Of a DNA stretch of 64,000 nucleotides, positions 34,398-42,807 are shown in pieces. The notes below the pieces were generated by a model that was not told the DNA's origin, did not search any database, and saw only the letters and a list, made by a program, of their open reading frames with translations. Every line of letters begins with the position of its first letter. The first letter of the stretch is position 1. The DNA is taken from positions 35,197 to 99,196 of the forward strand of contig JAGCGA010000026.1 in NCBI GenBank assembly GCA_017649855.1. The letters are read 5' to 3'. The translations under genes and the position numbers were made by a program. Source of the stretch: Bacteroidales bacterium. GTDB lineage: Bacteria; Bacteroidota; Bacteroidia; Bacteroidales; WCHB1-69.

Positions 34398-35144
34398 ATG
34401 ATAGAAGTCAAAAACCTCAACATCCATATCAAAAATGCCCACATATTGAAGGATGTGAATGTCACGTTGCCCGAGCGGCAGATCACCTGCATCATCGGGC
34501 CATCGGGATGCGGCAAGACCACCTTGCTGCGGACACTCAACCGCTTGATAGACTCCACGGAAGGGGTCCGGCTTGCCGGACAGGTGCTGGTCGATGGGCA
34601 GGACATCATCCGCAGCGGTGCGGAGATCACCGAGTTGCGCCGTCGGATCGGGCTGGTGAGCCAGCGTCCATGTCCGCTGCCTATGTCCATTTTCAACAAC
34701 GTGGCCTATGGCTGCCGCATCAACAATCTTTGTAAAGGCAAAGAGCTGCATCGCAGGGTGGAGGAGAACCTGCGCGGAGTGGGGCTCTGGGACGAGGTGA
34801 AGGACCGTCTTCACGCGCCTGCCGCCCGCCTCTCCATTGGCCAGCAGCAGCGTCTCTGCCTTGCCCGCTCCCTTGCTGTGGAGCCCGAATACATCCTCGC
34901 CGATGAGGCCACCAGCGCGCTTGACCCTATCTCCGCCAAAACCGTGGAGGATCTTTTTGTGAAACTTAAAGAGCAATATTCCATCATCATGGTCACTCAT
35001 ACCCTGCGGCAGGCTCTCCGTATCGCCGACCACGTTGTCTTTATGTACCTTGGCGAAATCGTAGAACAAGGTTCCGCCGACCAAGTATTTCATCATCCTA
35101 AGCACGAGCTCACCCAAAAATACTTGTCTGGAGCCTTTAGTTAG
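34398..35144 (+). CDS. pstB: Phosphate ABC transporter ATPase PstB
   Basis: 248 residues. Walker A GPSGCGKTT (about residues 34-42), Q-loop VSQRPCPLPMS, signature LSIGQQQRLCLARSLA, Walker B YILADEATSALDP and switch His in MVTHTLRQA. It powers PstCA. phoU, which normally follows pstB, is absent; cysD follows instead. The stop codon (TAG 35142-35144) lies in a tandem repeat. Confidence 0.94.
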   Translation: MIEVKNLNIHIKNAHILKDVNVTLPERQITCIIGPSGCGKTTLLRTLNRLIDSTEGVRLAGQVLVDGQDIIRSGAEITELRRRIGLVSQRPCPLPMSIFNNVAYGCRINNLCKGKELHRRVEENLRGVGLWDEVKDRLHAPAARLSIGQQQRLCLARSLAVEPEYILADEATSALDPISAKTVEDLFVKLKEQYSIIMVTHTLRQALRIADHVVFMYLGEIVEQGSADQVFHHPKHELTQKYLSGAFS

Positions 35145-35193
35145 TTGGGAGTTGTCAGTTAGGAGTTGGTGGTTAGCAGTTAGTAGTTGTTGG
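35139..35193 (+). repeat. AGTTAG-type tandem repeats after pstB
   Basis: TAGTTAGTTGGGAGTTGTCAG is followed by TTAGGAGTTGGTGGTTAGCAG and TTAGTAGTTGTTGG. Period is about 7-10 bp. The repeat includes the pstB stop codon. No hairpin terminator is seen in the 106-bp gap to cysD. Confidence 0.65.
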
Positions 35194-35250
35194 GATATCG
35201 CGTTCAATGATGAACATAGTAAATAATTGCAATTAAACAAATATTGATAA

Positions 35251-36150
35251 ATGTATAAGTTAACTCATTTGAAAGAATTAGAATCCGAGTCCATCTATGT
35301 CTTACGTGAGGTGGCGGCGCAGTTTGAACGGCCGGCCATCCTCTTCTCCGGTGGCAAGGATTCCATCGTGGTCACCTATTTGGCCTACAAGGCGTTCTAT
35401 CCTGCCAAGATCCCGTTCCCGTTGCTGCACATCGACACGGGGCACAACTTCCAAGAGACTCTCGACTACCGTGACGCACTCGTGGAGAAGTTGGGGGCGC
35501 AGCTGGTCGTTGGCTCTGTGCAGGAGAGCATCGACAAGGGGCGCGTGAAGGAGGAAAAGGGATATAACGCCAGTCGTAACCGTCTGCAGACCACCACGTT
35601 ATTGGACACTGTCGAAGAATACAAGTTCGACGCCTGCATCGGAGGGGCACGACGCGACGAGGAGAAGGCCCGCGCCAAGGAGCGTTTCTTCTCGCATCGA
35701 GACGAGTTTGGACAGTGGAATCCCAAGAACCAGCGGCCCGAATTGTGGAACATTTTCAACGGACGCAAGAACATGGGTGAGCACTTCCGTGTGTTCCCTA
35801 TCAGCAATTGGACCGAGATGGACGTCTGGCAGTACATCTACGCAGAGAATATTCCGCTACCGTCGCTCTACTTCACGCACGAGCGTCGGTGCTTCCTTCG
35901 CGACGGCCAGTGGTTGGCCGCCGAGCCCTGCATGATGCTGAAACCCACGGAGGAGGTGGTCACCCGCCGTGTGCGCTGCCGTACCATCGGAGACATCACT
36001 TGCACCGGTCTCACCATCTCCGAGGCTAATTCGTTGGAGGATATCATCTCCGAGATTGCCGCCACCCGCATCACGGAACGCGGAGGCCGTGCCGATGACA
36101 AACGCAGTGAGACAGCCATGGAGGACCGGAAGAAGGAAGGGTACTTTTAG
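35251..36150 (+). CDS. cysD: Sulfate adenylyltransferase small subunit CysD
   Basis: 299 residues of the PP-loop ATP pyrophosphatase fold. The P-loop-like SGGKDSIVVTYL is at residues 32-43. The phrases LLHIDTGHNFQETLDYRD, GGARRDEEKARAKERFFS and SNWTEMDVWQYI are diagnostic. With CysN it makes APS from sulfate and ATP. The stop codon begins another AGTTAG repeat, followed by cysN after 29 bp. Confidence 0.95.
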   Translation: MYKLTHLKELESESIYVLREVAAQFERPAILFSGGKDSIVVTYLAYKAFYPAKIPFPLLHIDTGHNFQETLDYRDALVEKLGAQLVVGSVQESIDKGRVKEEKGYNASRNRLQTTTLLDTVEEYKFDACIGGARRDEEKARAKERFFSHRDEFGQWNPKNQRPELWNIFNGRKNMGEHFRVFPISNWTEMDVWQYIYAENIPLPSLYFTHERRCFLRDGQWLAAEPCMMLKPTEEVVTRRVRCRTIGDITCTGLTISEANSLEDIISEIAATRITERGGRADDKRSETAMEDRKKEGYF

Positions 36151-36179
36151 TTAGAAGTTTTTAGTTAGAAGTTAGTAGT
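36149..36179 (+). repeat. AGTTAG-type tandem repeat between cysD and cysN
   Basis: AGTTAGAAGTTTTTAGTTAG and AAGTTAGTAG fill the 29-bp gap from the cysD stop to the cysN ATG at 36180. Confidence 0.65.
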
Positions 36180-37469
36180 ATGAATAATGGATATTTAGAT
36201 ATGGAGCTGTTGCGGTTTACGACCGCGGGCAGCGTGGATGACGGCAAAAGCACGCTCATCGGAAGATTATTATACGACAGCAAGTCGATTTTCGAGGACC
36301 AGCTGGAGGCAGTGGAACAGGCATCGAGGAGCCGCGGCAACGAGGAGGTGAACCTTGCGCTGCTCACCGACGGACTGCGGGCCGAACGCGAGCAGGGCAT
36401 CACCATTGATGTGGCCTATCGCTACTTTGCCACACCCAAGCGCAAGTTCATCATCGCGGATACCCCTGGCCACATCCAGTACACCCGCAACATGGTGACG
36501 GGTGCTTCCACCGCCGACCTTGCCATCATCCTCATTGACGCGCGCAACGGCGTGGTGGAGCAGACGGTGCGCCACTCTTACATCGCCTCGTTGCTTGGCA
36601 TTCCTTTTATTGCTGTGTGCATCAACAAGATGGATTTGGTCGATTTCTCCGAGCAGGTCTTCAAGGACATCCATCAGCACTACGAGGAGATGGCCGCCAA
36701 GATCGGCATCCATGCCTCGCTGCTCTTCATCCCGATCTCGGCCAAATACGGCGACAACGTGGTAGAAGCCTCCCAAAACATGCCATGGTACACTGGTGGC
36801 CCGTTGATGCACCTGCTGGAGACGGTCTCCATCGACCACAAGATGGGCGGCGAAACAGAACCGTTGCGGTTCCCGGTGCAATACGTCGTTCGACCCATCT
36901 CCGACAAGTTCCCCGACTACCGCGCCTACGCGGGACGACTCTCCGGCGGTGTGTTGCGCAAGGGCGACACCGTGCGTGTGCTCCCCTCCGGACTGACGAG
37001 TAAGGTGAAAGCCATCATGCAGGCCGACAAGGAGTTGGATGTGGCGCACACCCCAGAATCCGTCTCCATTCTGTTAGAGGACGACATTGACATCAGCCGG
37101 GGCGACATGCTTGTAAATGCAGAAGGACCGCAACCGACGATTTCCCAGCAACTCAAAATGCACTGCTGTTGGTTCAACGAAACGGAGATGCAGCTGCGCA
37201 AACGCTACATCCTCCGCACCGCCGTGTCGGAAACTGTCGCGATGGTGCAAGCGGTGGATTACAAGATGGATGTCAGCACTTTGGAGCACGTAGAGGGAGT
37301 GACATCGTTGAAGATGAACGACATCGCCTGTATTACAGTCAAGACAGCCAATCCTATAGTGGTTGACAGGTATGCTGAGAATCGTGTCACAGGCTCTGTA
37401 ATCTTCATTGACCCCGACAGCTTCGAGACGGTGGGGGCGGGGATGGTAGCCATGAACAATGTACAATGA
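36180..37469 (+). CDS. cysN: Sulfate adenylyltransferase GTPase subunit CysN
   Basis: 429 residues. GTPase motifs: GSVDDGKSTLIGRLLYD (P-loop), DTPGHIQYTRNM (G3) and NKMDLVDF (G4). EF-Tu-like beta-barrel domains follow. It stimulates APS formation by CysD through GTP hydrolysis. It is shorter than E. coli CysN (475) and carries no fused APS kinase. The last codons read MNNVQ and lie in a CAATGTA-type repeat shared with the gap before cysH. Confidence 0.93.
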   Translation: MNNGYLDMELLRFTTAGSVDDGKSTLIGRLLYDSKSIFEDQLEAVEQASRSRGNEEVNLALLTDGLRAEREQGITIDVAYRYFATPKRKFIIADTPGHIQYTRNMVTGASTADLAIILIDARNGVVEQTVRHSYIASLLGIPFIAVCINKMDLVDFSEQVFKDIHQHYEEMAAKIGIHASLLFIPISAKYGDNVVEASQNMPWYTGGPLMHLLETVSIDHKMGGETEPLRFPVQYVVRPISDKFPDYRAYAGRLSGGVLRKGDTVRVLPSGLTSKVKAIMQADKELDVAHTPESVSILLEDDIDISRGDMLVNAEGPQPTISQQLKMHCCWFNETEMQLRKRYILRTAVSETVAMVQAVDYKMDVSTLEHVEGVTSLKMNDIACITVKTANPIVVDRYAENRVTGSVIFIDPDSFETVGAGMVAMNNVQ

Positions 37470-37478
37470 ACAATGTAG
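37451..37478 (+). repeat. CAATG-type short repeat at the cysN stop
   Basis: CATGAACAATGTACAATGAA followed by CAATGTAG spans the last six cysN codons, the stop (TGA 37467-37469) and the gap to cysH at 37483. The repeat thus encodes the cysN C-terminus. Confidence 0.5.
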
Positions 37479-37482
37479 AATT

Positions 37483-38196
37483 ATGAGATATTTCAAAGAC
37501 GATATTGAAGCATTGAATGAACGGTTTGCGGAGGCTGCTCCGAAGGAACTGTTGCGTCATTTTCTGGAGGCCTATGGCGACAGGATTGCCTTGTCATCCA
37601 GTCTGAGCATTGAGGATCAAACCCTTACGGATATGGTGATGAAAATCAGCCCGAAGGCGAGGATCTTCACGCTCGACACGGGCCGACTCTTCCCAGAGAC
37701 CTATCAGCTCATCGACAAGACCAATTTACACTACGGCATTCACATGGAGGTGTTCTGTCCACAAACGGAGGCGTTGCAGCGGTTTGTGCGTGAGCAAGGC
37801 ATCAACCCCTTCTACGAAAGCATTGAGAAACGGCATGCCTGTTGCCATGTGCGCAAGCTTGAGCCCCTCGGTCGTGCATTCCAAACGCTCGATGCCTGGA
37901 TCTGCGGACTTCGCCGTGAACAGTCTGTCACCCGTACCAATATGCAGAAGATCGAGTGGGATGAAAATCACAACGTGTTGAAAATCAACCCGCTCATCGA
38001 CTGGACTGAAGCACAAGTGTGGGACTATGTGAAGACTCACCATGTGCCGTACAACAAGCTGCACGACAAGGGTTACCCGAGCATTGGGTGCGAGCCATGT
38101 ACACGGGCCGTGAAGCCTGGCGAAGACATTCGCGCGGGCCGCTGGTGGTGGGAATCACCCGAGCACCGCGAGTGCGGGCTGCATCAAAAGTCGTAA
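37483..38196 (+). CDS. cysH: Assimilatory APS reductase (CysH family with [4Fe-4S] ligands)
   Basis: 237 residues. The ATG at 37483 (MRYFKDDIEA) is chosen because an upstream in-frame ATG would lie in repeat DNA overlapping cysN. The iron-sulfur cysteines are present as Cys120-Cys121 (RHACCHVRK) and Cys203-x2-Cys206 (GCEPC), and the catalytic Cys231 lies in ECGLHQ. This CC/CxxC set distinguishes APS reductases from PAPS reductases, so sulfite is made directly from APS. The absence of an APS kinase gene nearby agrees. Sulfite reductase and the sulfate importer are not in the window. Confidence 0.9.
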   Translation: MRYFKDDIEALNERFAEAAPKELLRHFLEAYGDRIALSSSLSIEDQTLTDMVMKISPKARIFTLDTGRLFPETYQLIDKTNLHYGIHMEVFCPQTEALQRFVREQGINPFYESIEKRHACCHVRKLEPLGRAFQTLDAWICGLRREQSVTRTNMQKIEWDENHNVLKINPLIDWTEAQVWDYVKTHHVPYNKLHDKGYPSIGCEPCTRAVKPGEDIRAGRWWWESPEHRECGLHQKS

Positions 38197-38254
38197 AGGT
38201 GGAGGATGAGATTACTTTTTTGGGTCGATAAGGCTTGAGATAATAGAATATTTG

Positions 38255-38262
38255 TACTTTTG
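38255..38262 (+). promoter_or_regulatory. -7 promoter element of the FISUMP gene
   Basis: TACTTTTG followed by CCGT, 20 bp before the ATG at 38283. It separates this gene from the cys operon. Confidence 0.55.
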
Positions 38263-38282
38263 CCGTATAAAAATCAACCCTT

Positions 38283-40031
38283 ATGAATAAGCAGATCCTA
38301 TTATTCTGTCTTCTCATCCTCTTCGCAATAGCTGGATCCGCCCAGACCGTCACCCTTACCTTTACAGGGCGTGACGGCGCGAACAAGCATGTGGAAATGA
38401 ATTATGTGAGTGTCTCTAATGTTACCAAAGGCTGGCAGGTGCTCCTTCCCTGGCCTGACACGGTGCTGACGCTGCAGAATCAGACCGGCATTCATGACGT
38501 GGGGACCGCACATGCCCTCACCCTGCAAATGTCGCCCAACCCATTCGATGGCATCACGGATGTGACCTTGTCGATTCCCGAGGAAGGGATTGTGCGTTTG
38601 GAAATTGCCGATATGAACGGGAGGATGGTAGAGACGTTTCATGAAACGTCTCTACAGCCAGGTGCCCACCATTTCCGTATAACCCTTGCTCACGCAGGTG
38701 CTTATCTGCTGACTGCCCATCATGACGGACAATCCTCGTCGCTGAAGATGGTGTGCCATGATGGCGGGAAGGCCAATGCTATCCAATACGCAGGCCTTGC
38801 AGAGCCGTTTGATCCGATGCCGCTGCCAACCAAATCCCAAAGCCGTGGTCTCATCATCCGGCCATTTGATTTTGGCGACCAGATGGAATACGTGGGGGTT
38901 GCCAACCTCAACGATGAGGAACAAGAAAGCCAACACATAGAGCAGCCTCTTTGGGAATCGCAGACATTTGTATTGCAGTTTTCAGCCATACAGATGAACT
39001 TGCCAACCGTCATCACGGCAAACGTTACAGGCATCACGGATACCTCAGCCATCTGTGGCGGAGAGGTGACAGATGACGGGGGCGACACTTCAACTGTCCG
39101 TGGTGTTTGCATCAGCATGTCGCCCTCTCCAACGATTTACGGACGACATACGGTGGATGGCAGCGGCATGGGCCCCTTCACCAGCCAATTGTCCGGACTG
39201 ATTTCCAACTTCACGTATTATGTTCGGGCATATGCAACCAACAGCAGGGGAACGGTGTACGGGGAGGAGAAGTCTTTCACGATTCCCATCAACCCGAATG
39301 GCGATGCTTTGTCATGTCCGGGCACGCCAACGCTTGTCGACATTGACGGGAACGTCTATAACACCGTGCAGATAGGCCAGCAATGCTGGATGCGCGAAAA
39401 CTTGCGCACGACCAGATGCGCTGACGGAACCCCCATCTTGGCGGGCGAAAGCGCCTCTACCACTATTGGGTATTGGTATTATCCGATGAATGTATCCACC
39501 AACATGCACAACTATGGATTGCTGTACAACTGGTCGGCGGTGATGCATGGTGCGGCTGGTAGTACAGCAAATCCGAGTGGTGTTCAGGGCATTTGTCCCA
39601 CTGGCTGGCATGTGCCGAGTGATGCCGAATGCACACAGCTGTTCAATTATGTGAAGAGTCAGAGCCAGTATGCCTGTGGCGGTGACAATAGCCAGATTGG
39701 AAGATCGCTGGCCGCCACGGTTGGTTGGGATGAGAGTGGCCTCCCGGGCCCCTGTGTGGTAGGCAACAACGATCTCTCCCAAAATAATGCTACAGGATTT
39801 GGCGCACTCCCGGCAGGGTTTTATGACAGTTCAGCAACGATTACTATTGGAAACGAATACGGAGGACTGGGATATGTTACCTTCTTTTGGACGGCTACTG
39901 GCACAGGCACCTCGTATGGCTATAACAATATCTATTACTGGGGACTTCACGCAAACTACGCCCTTGTCATGCACAATGATCTATATGACTCCGATGGCGA
40001 GGCACAATCGGTGCGGTGTGTGAAGGACTGA
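38283..40031 (+). CDS. Secreted FISUMP protein with internal T9SS-like sorting fold
   Basis: 582 residues. Signal peptide 1-21 (ends AGSAQ). Residues 83-157 have the pattern of a type A T9SS sorting domain (SPNPF start, VRLEIADMNGRMVE, GAHHFRITLAHAGAYLLTA, SLKMV end), unusually placed near the N-terminus. Residues about 240-335 are a fibronectin-III-like unit (NLPTVITANVTGITDTSA ... YYVRAYATNSRG). Residues about 345-582 are a FISUMP domain (IGQQCWMRENLRTTRCADGT, LLYNWSAVM, GICPTGWHVPSDAECTQL, SVRCVKD). Codons 116-124 are made of a perfect 28-bp palindrome. Surface localisation is inferred; function unknown. Confidence 0.87.
   Translation: MNKQILLFCLLILFAIAGSAQTVTLTFTGRDGANKHVEMNYVSVSNVTKGWQVLLPWPDTVLTLQNQTGIHDVGTAHALTLQMSPNPFDGITDVTLSIPEEGIVRLEIADMNGRMVETFHETSLQPGAHHFRITLAHAGAYLLTAHHDGQSSSLKMVCHDGGKANAIQYAGLAEPFDPMPLPTKSQSRGLIIRPFDFGDQMEYVGVANLNDEEQESQHIEQPLWESQTFVLQFSAIQMNLPTVITANVTGITDTSAICGGEVTDDGGDTSTVRGVCISMSPSPTIYGRHTVDGSGMGPFTSQLSGLISNFTYYVRAYATNSRGTVYGEEKSFTIPINPNGDALSCPGTPTLVDIDGNVYNTVQIGQQCWMRENLRTTRCADGTPILAGESASTTIGYWYYPMNVSTNMHNYGLLYNWSAVMHGAAGSTANPSGVQGICPTGWHVPSDAECTQLFNYVKSQSQYACGGDNSQIGRSLAATVGWDESGLPGPCVVGNNDLSQNNATGFGALPAGFYDSSATITIGNEYGGLGYVTFFWTATGTGTSYGYNNIYYWGLHANYALVMHNDLYDSDGEAQSVRCVKD
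38628..38655. repeat. 28-bp perfect palindrome in frame within the FISUMP gene
   Basis: GTAGAGACGTTTCA followed at once by TGAAACGTCTCTAC. It occupies codons 116-124 plus one base of codon 125 and encodes VETFHETSL without a stop. The same family lies between genes at 58871-58900 and, degenerate, at 57465-57496 and 63642-63671. Confidence 0.9.
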
Positions 40032-40075
40032 TGAGGGCATGTCGTTGTTGATGATTCACCTGATGATATAAGCCG

Positions 40076-40100
40076 AAAAAATCGTATCTTCGCAGCCCTA
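40076..40100 (+). promoter_or_regulatory. Promoter block of the tyrosine ammonia-lyase gene, shared with the KS at 47283
   Basis: AAAAAATCGTATCTTCGCAG then CCCTA. The -7 element is TATCTTCG (40085-40092), one mismatch from TAnnTTTG. The same 25 bp with two differences occurs at 47246-47270 before the satellite ketosynthase. It is 15 bp before the ATG at 40115. Confidence 0.55.
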
Positions 40101-40114
40101 AATTTTGAGTAGAG

Positions 40115-41641
40115 ATGAATCCGATTTTCACCCTCGCTGACGTTGAAAAAATCGTTTACAGAGACAAAAAGATAGCCCTTTCCGACCTGCCGATGGACAA
40201 GGTGGCGGAGTGCTACGATTTTCTGAAGCAGTTCAGCGCAGACAAGATCATATACGGTATCAACACCGGTTTCGGGCCGATGGCGCAATGGCGCATTGAC
40301 GATGCCGACCTTACCGCTTTGCAATACAACATCATTCGCAGTCACTCCACAGGCGCGGGCGAGCCGCTGCCCGACGAGTGTGTGAAGGCCGCCATGGTGG
40401 CCCGTCTTGGCACCTTCCTGCAAGGTCGCTCCGGTGTGCATCCCGACCTAGTGAAACTTTTGGTGGAGATGATCAACCGCGACATCCTCCCGATGATTCC
40501 CCGCCATGGCAGCGTGGGAGCCAGTGGCGACCTTGTGCAGCTGGCGCATCTTGCCCTGACGATGATAGGCGAGGGGAGTGTCCACTACCACGGCGAATGG
40601 CGCCCGGCAGCTGAAGTGCTGCAAGAGAATGGACTGGAGCCGTTTAAGATCCATATCCGCGAAGGTCTCTCCATCACCAACGGCACCGGTGTGATGACTG
40701 GCATCGCCATGATCAACCAGTTTATGGCAGAGCAACTGTTAGACTGGGCCACACTCGCCGCCGTGATGATGAACGAGATCGCCGGCTCCTTTGACGACCT
40801 GATGGCCGAACCGCTCAACACGGTGCGCCGTCACGAGGGTCAGCAGATCATCGCCGCCCGCATGCGCACGCTCGCCCGCGACAGCCATTGCCTGCAGCAG
40901 CGCGAGCATCAGCTCTATGAGGGTGACCACACCGAAACCACCTTCGACCACAAAGTGCAACCCTACTATTCGTTGCGTTGCGTGCCGCAGATCCTCGGCC
41001 CTATTTACGAGACACTGGCCAACTGCCGCCGCGTGCTCGAAGAGGAACTCAACTCTGCCTGCGATAACCCCATCGTGGATCCTGAGACCCGCAATGTCTA
41101 TCACGGTGGCAACTTCCATGGCGACTACATCTCCCTCGAACAAGACAAAGTCAAGATCGCGATGGTCCGTCTCGTGATGACCGCCGAGCGCCAGCTTAAC
41201 TATCTCTTCCACGACCGTATCAATGGCATCCTGCCGCCGTTCCTCAACATGGGCAAGTTGGGACTCAACTATGGCATGCAGGCGTGTCAGTTTACCGCCA
41301 CTTCCACCACCGCCGAGTGCCAGACGCTGGCCATGCCCAACTATGTGCATAGCATCCCGAACAACAATGACAACCAGGATGTTGTGAGTATGGGCACCAA
41401 CACGGCGCTGCTCACCCGCACAGTCATCGACAATGCTTGGCAGGTGCTGGCCATCCAGTATATTGCTCTTGCACAAGCTGTTGACTGCCTGAAGATTGCC
41501 GACAAACTCGCCCCCATCTCGAGACAGATTTACAATCAAGTGCGCGAGATATGCCCCGTCTTCATTGAGGATACGCCGTTCTACGAGGACCTGCGGAATG
41601 TGGAGGCGTTCTTGAAAGGCCAGCAGCTGAAGCTGCAGTAG
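40115..41641 (+). CDS. Aromatic amino acid ammonia-lyase, probably tyrosine ammonia-lyase
   Basis: 508 residues of the MIO enzyme family. The MIO-forming Ala136-Ser137-Gly138 lies in HGSVGASGDLVQLAHLAL. Catalytic Tyr47 is in IIYGINTGFGPM. The selectivity region is IIRSHSTGAGEPL, and PYYSLRCVPQILGP and VHSIPNNNDNQDVVSMGTN complete the site. From memory it is very close to the Flavobacterium johnsoniae tyrosine ammonia-lyase of the flexirubin cluster. No hutU, hutI or formiminoglutamate genes are near, so histidine catabolism is unlikely. It would turn L-tyrosine into 4-coumarate as the starter of the aryl polyene made by the 8.5-23 kb cluster. The enzymatic substrate is inferred, not proven. 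Confidence 0.85.
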   Translation: MNPIFTLADVEKIVYRDKKIALSDLPMDKVAECYDFLKQFSADKIIYGINTGFGPMAQWRIDDADLTALQYNIIRSHSTGAGEPLPDECVKAAMVARLGTFLQGRSGVHPDLVKLLVEMINRDILPMIPRHGSVGASGDLVQLAHLALTMIGEGSVHYHGEWRPAAEVLQENGLEPFKIHIREGLSITNGTGVMTGIAMINQFMAEQLLDWATLAAVMMNEIAGSFDDLMAEPLNTVRRHEGQQIIAARMRTLARDSHCLQQREHQLYEGDHTETTFDHKVQPYYSLRCVPQILGPIYETLANCRRVLEEELNSACDNPIVDPETRNVYHGGNFHGDYISLEQDKVKIAMVRLVMTAERQLNYLFHDRINGILPPFLNMGKLGLNYGMQACQFTATSTTAECQTLAMPNYVHSIPNNNDNQDVVSMGTNTALLTRTVIDNAWQVLAIQYIALAQAVDCLKIADKLAPISRQIYNQVREICPVFIEDTPFYEDLRNVEAFLKGQQLKLQ

Positions 41642-41772
41642 CCAGTTGTTGAGGAGAAGTTGTTTAATTATTTGCGGATGGCGAATTGTGGCTGCTCATT
41701 ACTATACACTCTCTGGTTATACATAATTTGTGTATATTTGCAGCGTTTTTAGTCATGGTTAAAAAAGAATAG

Positions 41773-42342
41773 ATGACATTCAAGGCATTAGATATTGCTC
41801 GTAAGATTTTGGCGCGTGTGGATGTCGAACATGGGGATACCATTTCGAATCTCAAGCTCCAGAAATTATTGTATTATGTGCAAGGATTCCATTTGGCTTA
41901 CTTTGGAGAGGCTCTGTTTTCTGAAGATATTGTCGCTTGGACATACGGTCCCGTAGTGCCTGTCGTCTATGACATGTATAAAAAGTACCGTAAAAGAGAT
42001 ATAAACACAGCTGGGATTTCAGATGACCTTGTGATGGAACCACAGGAGGCTGCCTTGTTTGACAAAGTTTATCTTGAATATAGTCGATATTCGGCAGTCG
42101 CCTTGATGCAGATGACCCATTCTTCAGGACCTTGGTCAAAGCATGCTTTTGGTGAAGTTTTGCCAAAAAATGAGATTCGGGATTATTTTATGACTCTTCA
42201 GATTCCCAACGCTGCTATTATAGATGATAAAAATCGAACTTTTGATGAGGGTTATATGCAACGTTTGATCAGACTCGCGGCTCCTTCATGGAAGGGAGTC
42301 GGTGACGCAGATGTTTGGATTCATTCTTTAAGGGAGGGTTGA
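41773..42342 (+). CDS. Panacea-domain (DUF4065/SocA-like) protein, probable antitoxin
   Basis: 189 residues. The family pattern is clear: NLKLQKLLYYVQGFHLAYFGEALFSEDIVAWTYGPVVPVVYDMYKKY in the first third, then ALMQMTHSSGPWSKHAF. Panacea-domain proteins act as antitoxins for many toxin types. Here the partner at 42345 begins 2 bp after this stop codon. The base composition of the two genes is more A+T-rich than the surrounding polyene genes, suggesting separate arrival. Confidence 0.85.
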   Translation: MTFKALDIARKILARVDVEHGDTISNLKLQKLLYYVQGFHLAYFGEALFSEDIVAWTYGPVVPVVYDMYKKYRKRDINTAGISDDLVMEPQEAALFDKVYLEYSRYSAVALMQMTHSSGPWSKHAFGEVLPKNEIRDYFMTLQIPNAAIIDDKNRTFDEGYMQRLIRLAAPSWKGVGDADVWIHSLREG

Positions 42343-42344
42343 TC

Positions 42345-42800
42345 ATGATGAAGTCCGTTTTGCTTGATAGTGGTTTCCTTATCCGATTGATGAATCCAGA
42401 GGAGCCGTTACATCCTGTTGCTATGCGTTTTTTTCGGGAATATGTGGAACAAGGTGTGACCTGCAAGGTTTCTACGATTGCGTTGGCAGAGTATGGAGTG
42501 AAAGATGAGATAGACCATCTTCCGATGCAGTATTTGCAAATTTTGCCGTTCCATTATAATCATGCGGAATGTGCTGCACGTTTTATGCGTACCATATTAC
42601 GTGTTAAAAAGGAACGTGGCGCGGCTATTCAACCGAGAACAGTAATACCAAATGATACAAAGATGTTTGCTCAAGCAAGTCGGGAACCTGATATTGTAGG
42701 TTTTGTATCTGCAGATTCGGAGGCGAAGAAAGTGTTTGACATGTTAGAACAGCCTGGTTTTGATTTTGTTGATATTCGGCAGAGCGTCTTTCAAAAATAA
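42345..42800 (+). CDS. PIN-domain ribonuclease-like protein, probable toxin partner
   Basis: 151 residues (an ATG at 42348 is also possible). PIN acidic residues can be placed: Asp8 in SVLLDSGFLIRLM, Glu49 in ALAEYGVKDE, Asp104 in IPNDTKMFAQAS and Asp124 in FVSADSEAKKVFD. The order matches VapC-like magnesium-dependent RNases. The gene starts 2 bp after the Panacea gene, as expected for a toxin-antitoxin operon. Unlike classical VapBC, there is no small DNA-binding VapB. Cellular target unknown. Confidence 0.75.
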   Translation: MMKSVLLDSGFLIRLMNPEEPLHPVAMRFFREYVEQGVTCKVSTIALAEYGVKDEIDHLPMQYLQILPFHYNHAECAARFMRTILRVKKERGAAIQPRTVIPNDTKMFAQASREPDIVGFVSADSEAKKVFDMLEQPGFDFVDIRQSVFQK

Positions 42801-42807
42801 TAGCAAT

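Noticed and set aside
40115..41641. Histidine utilisation (hutH)
   Set aside because: No hutU, hutI or hutG nearby, and the sequence fits the tyrosine ammonia-lyase of pigment clusters better.
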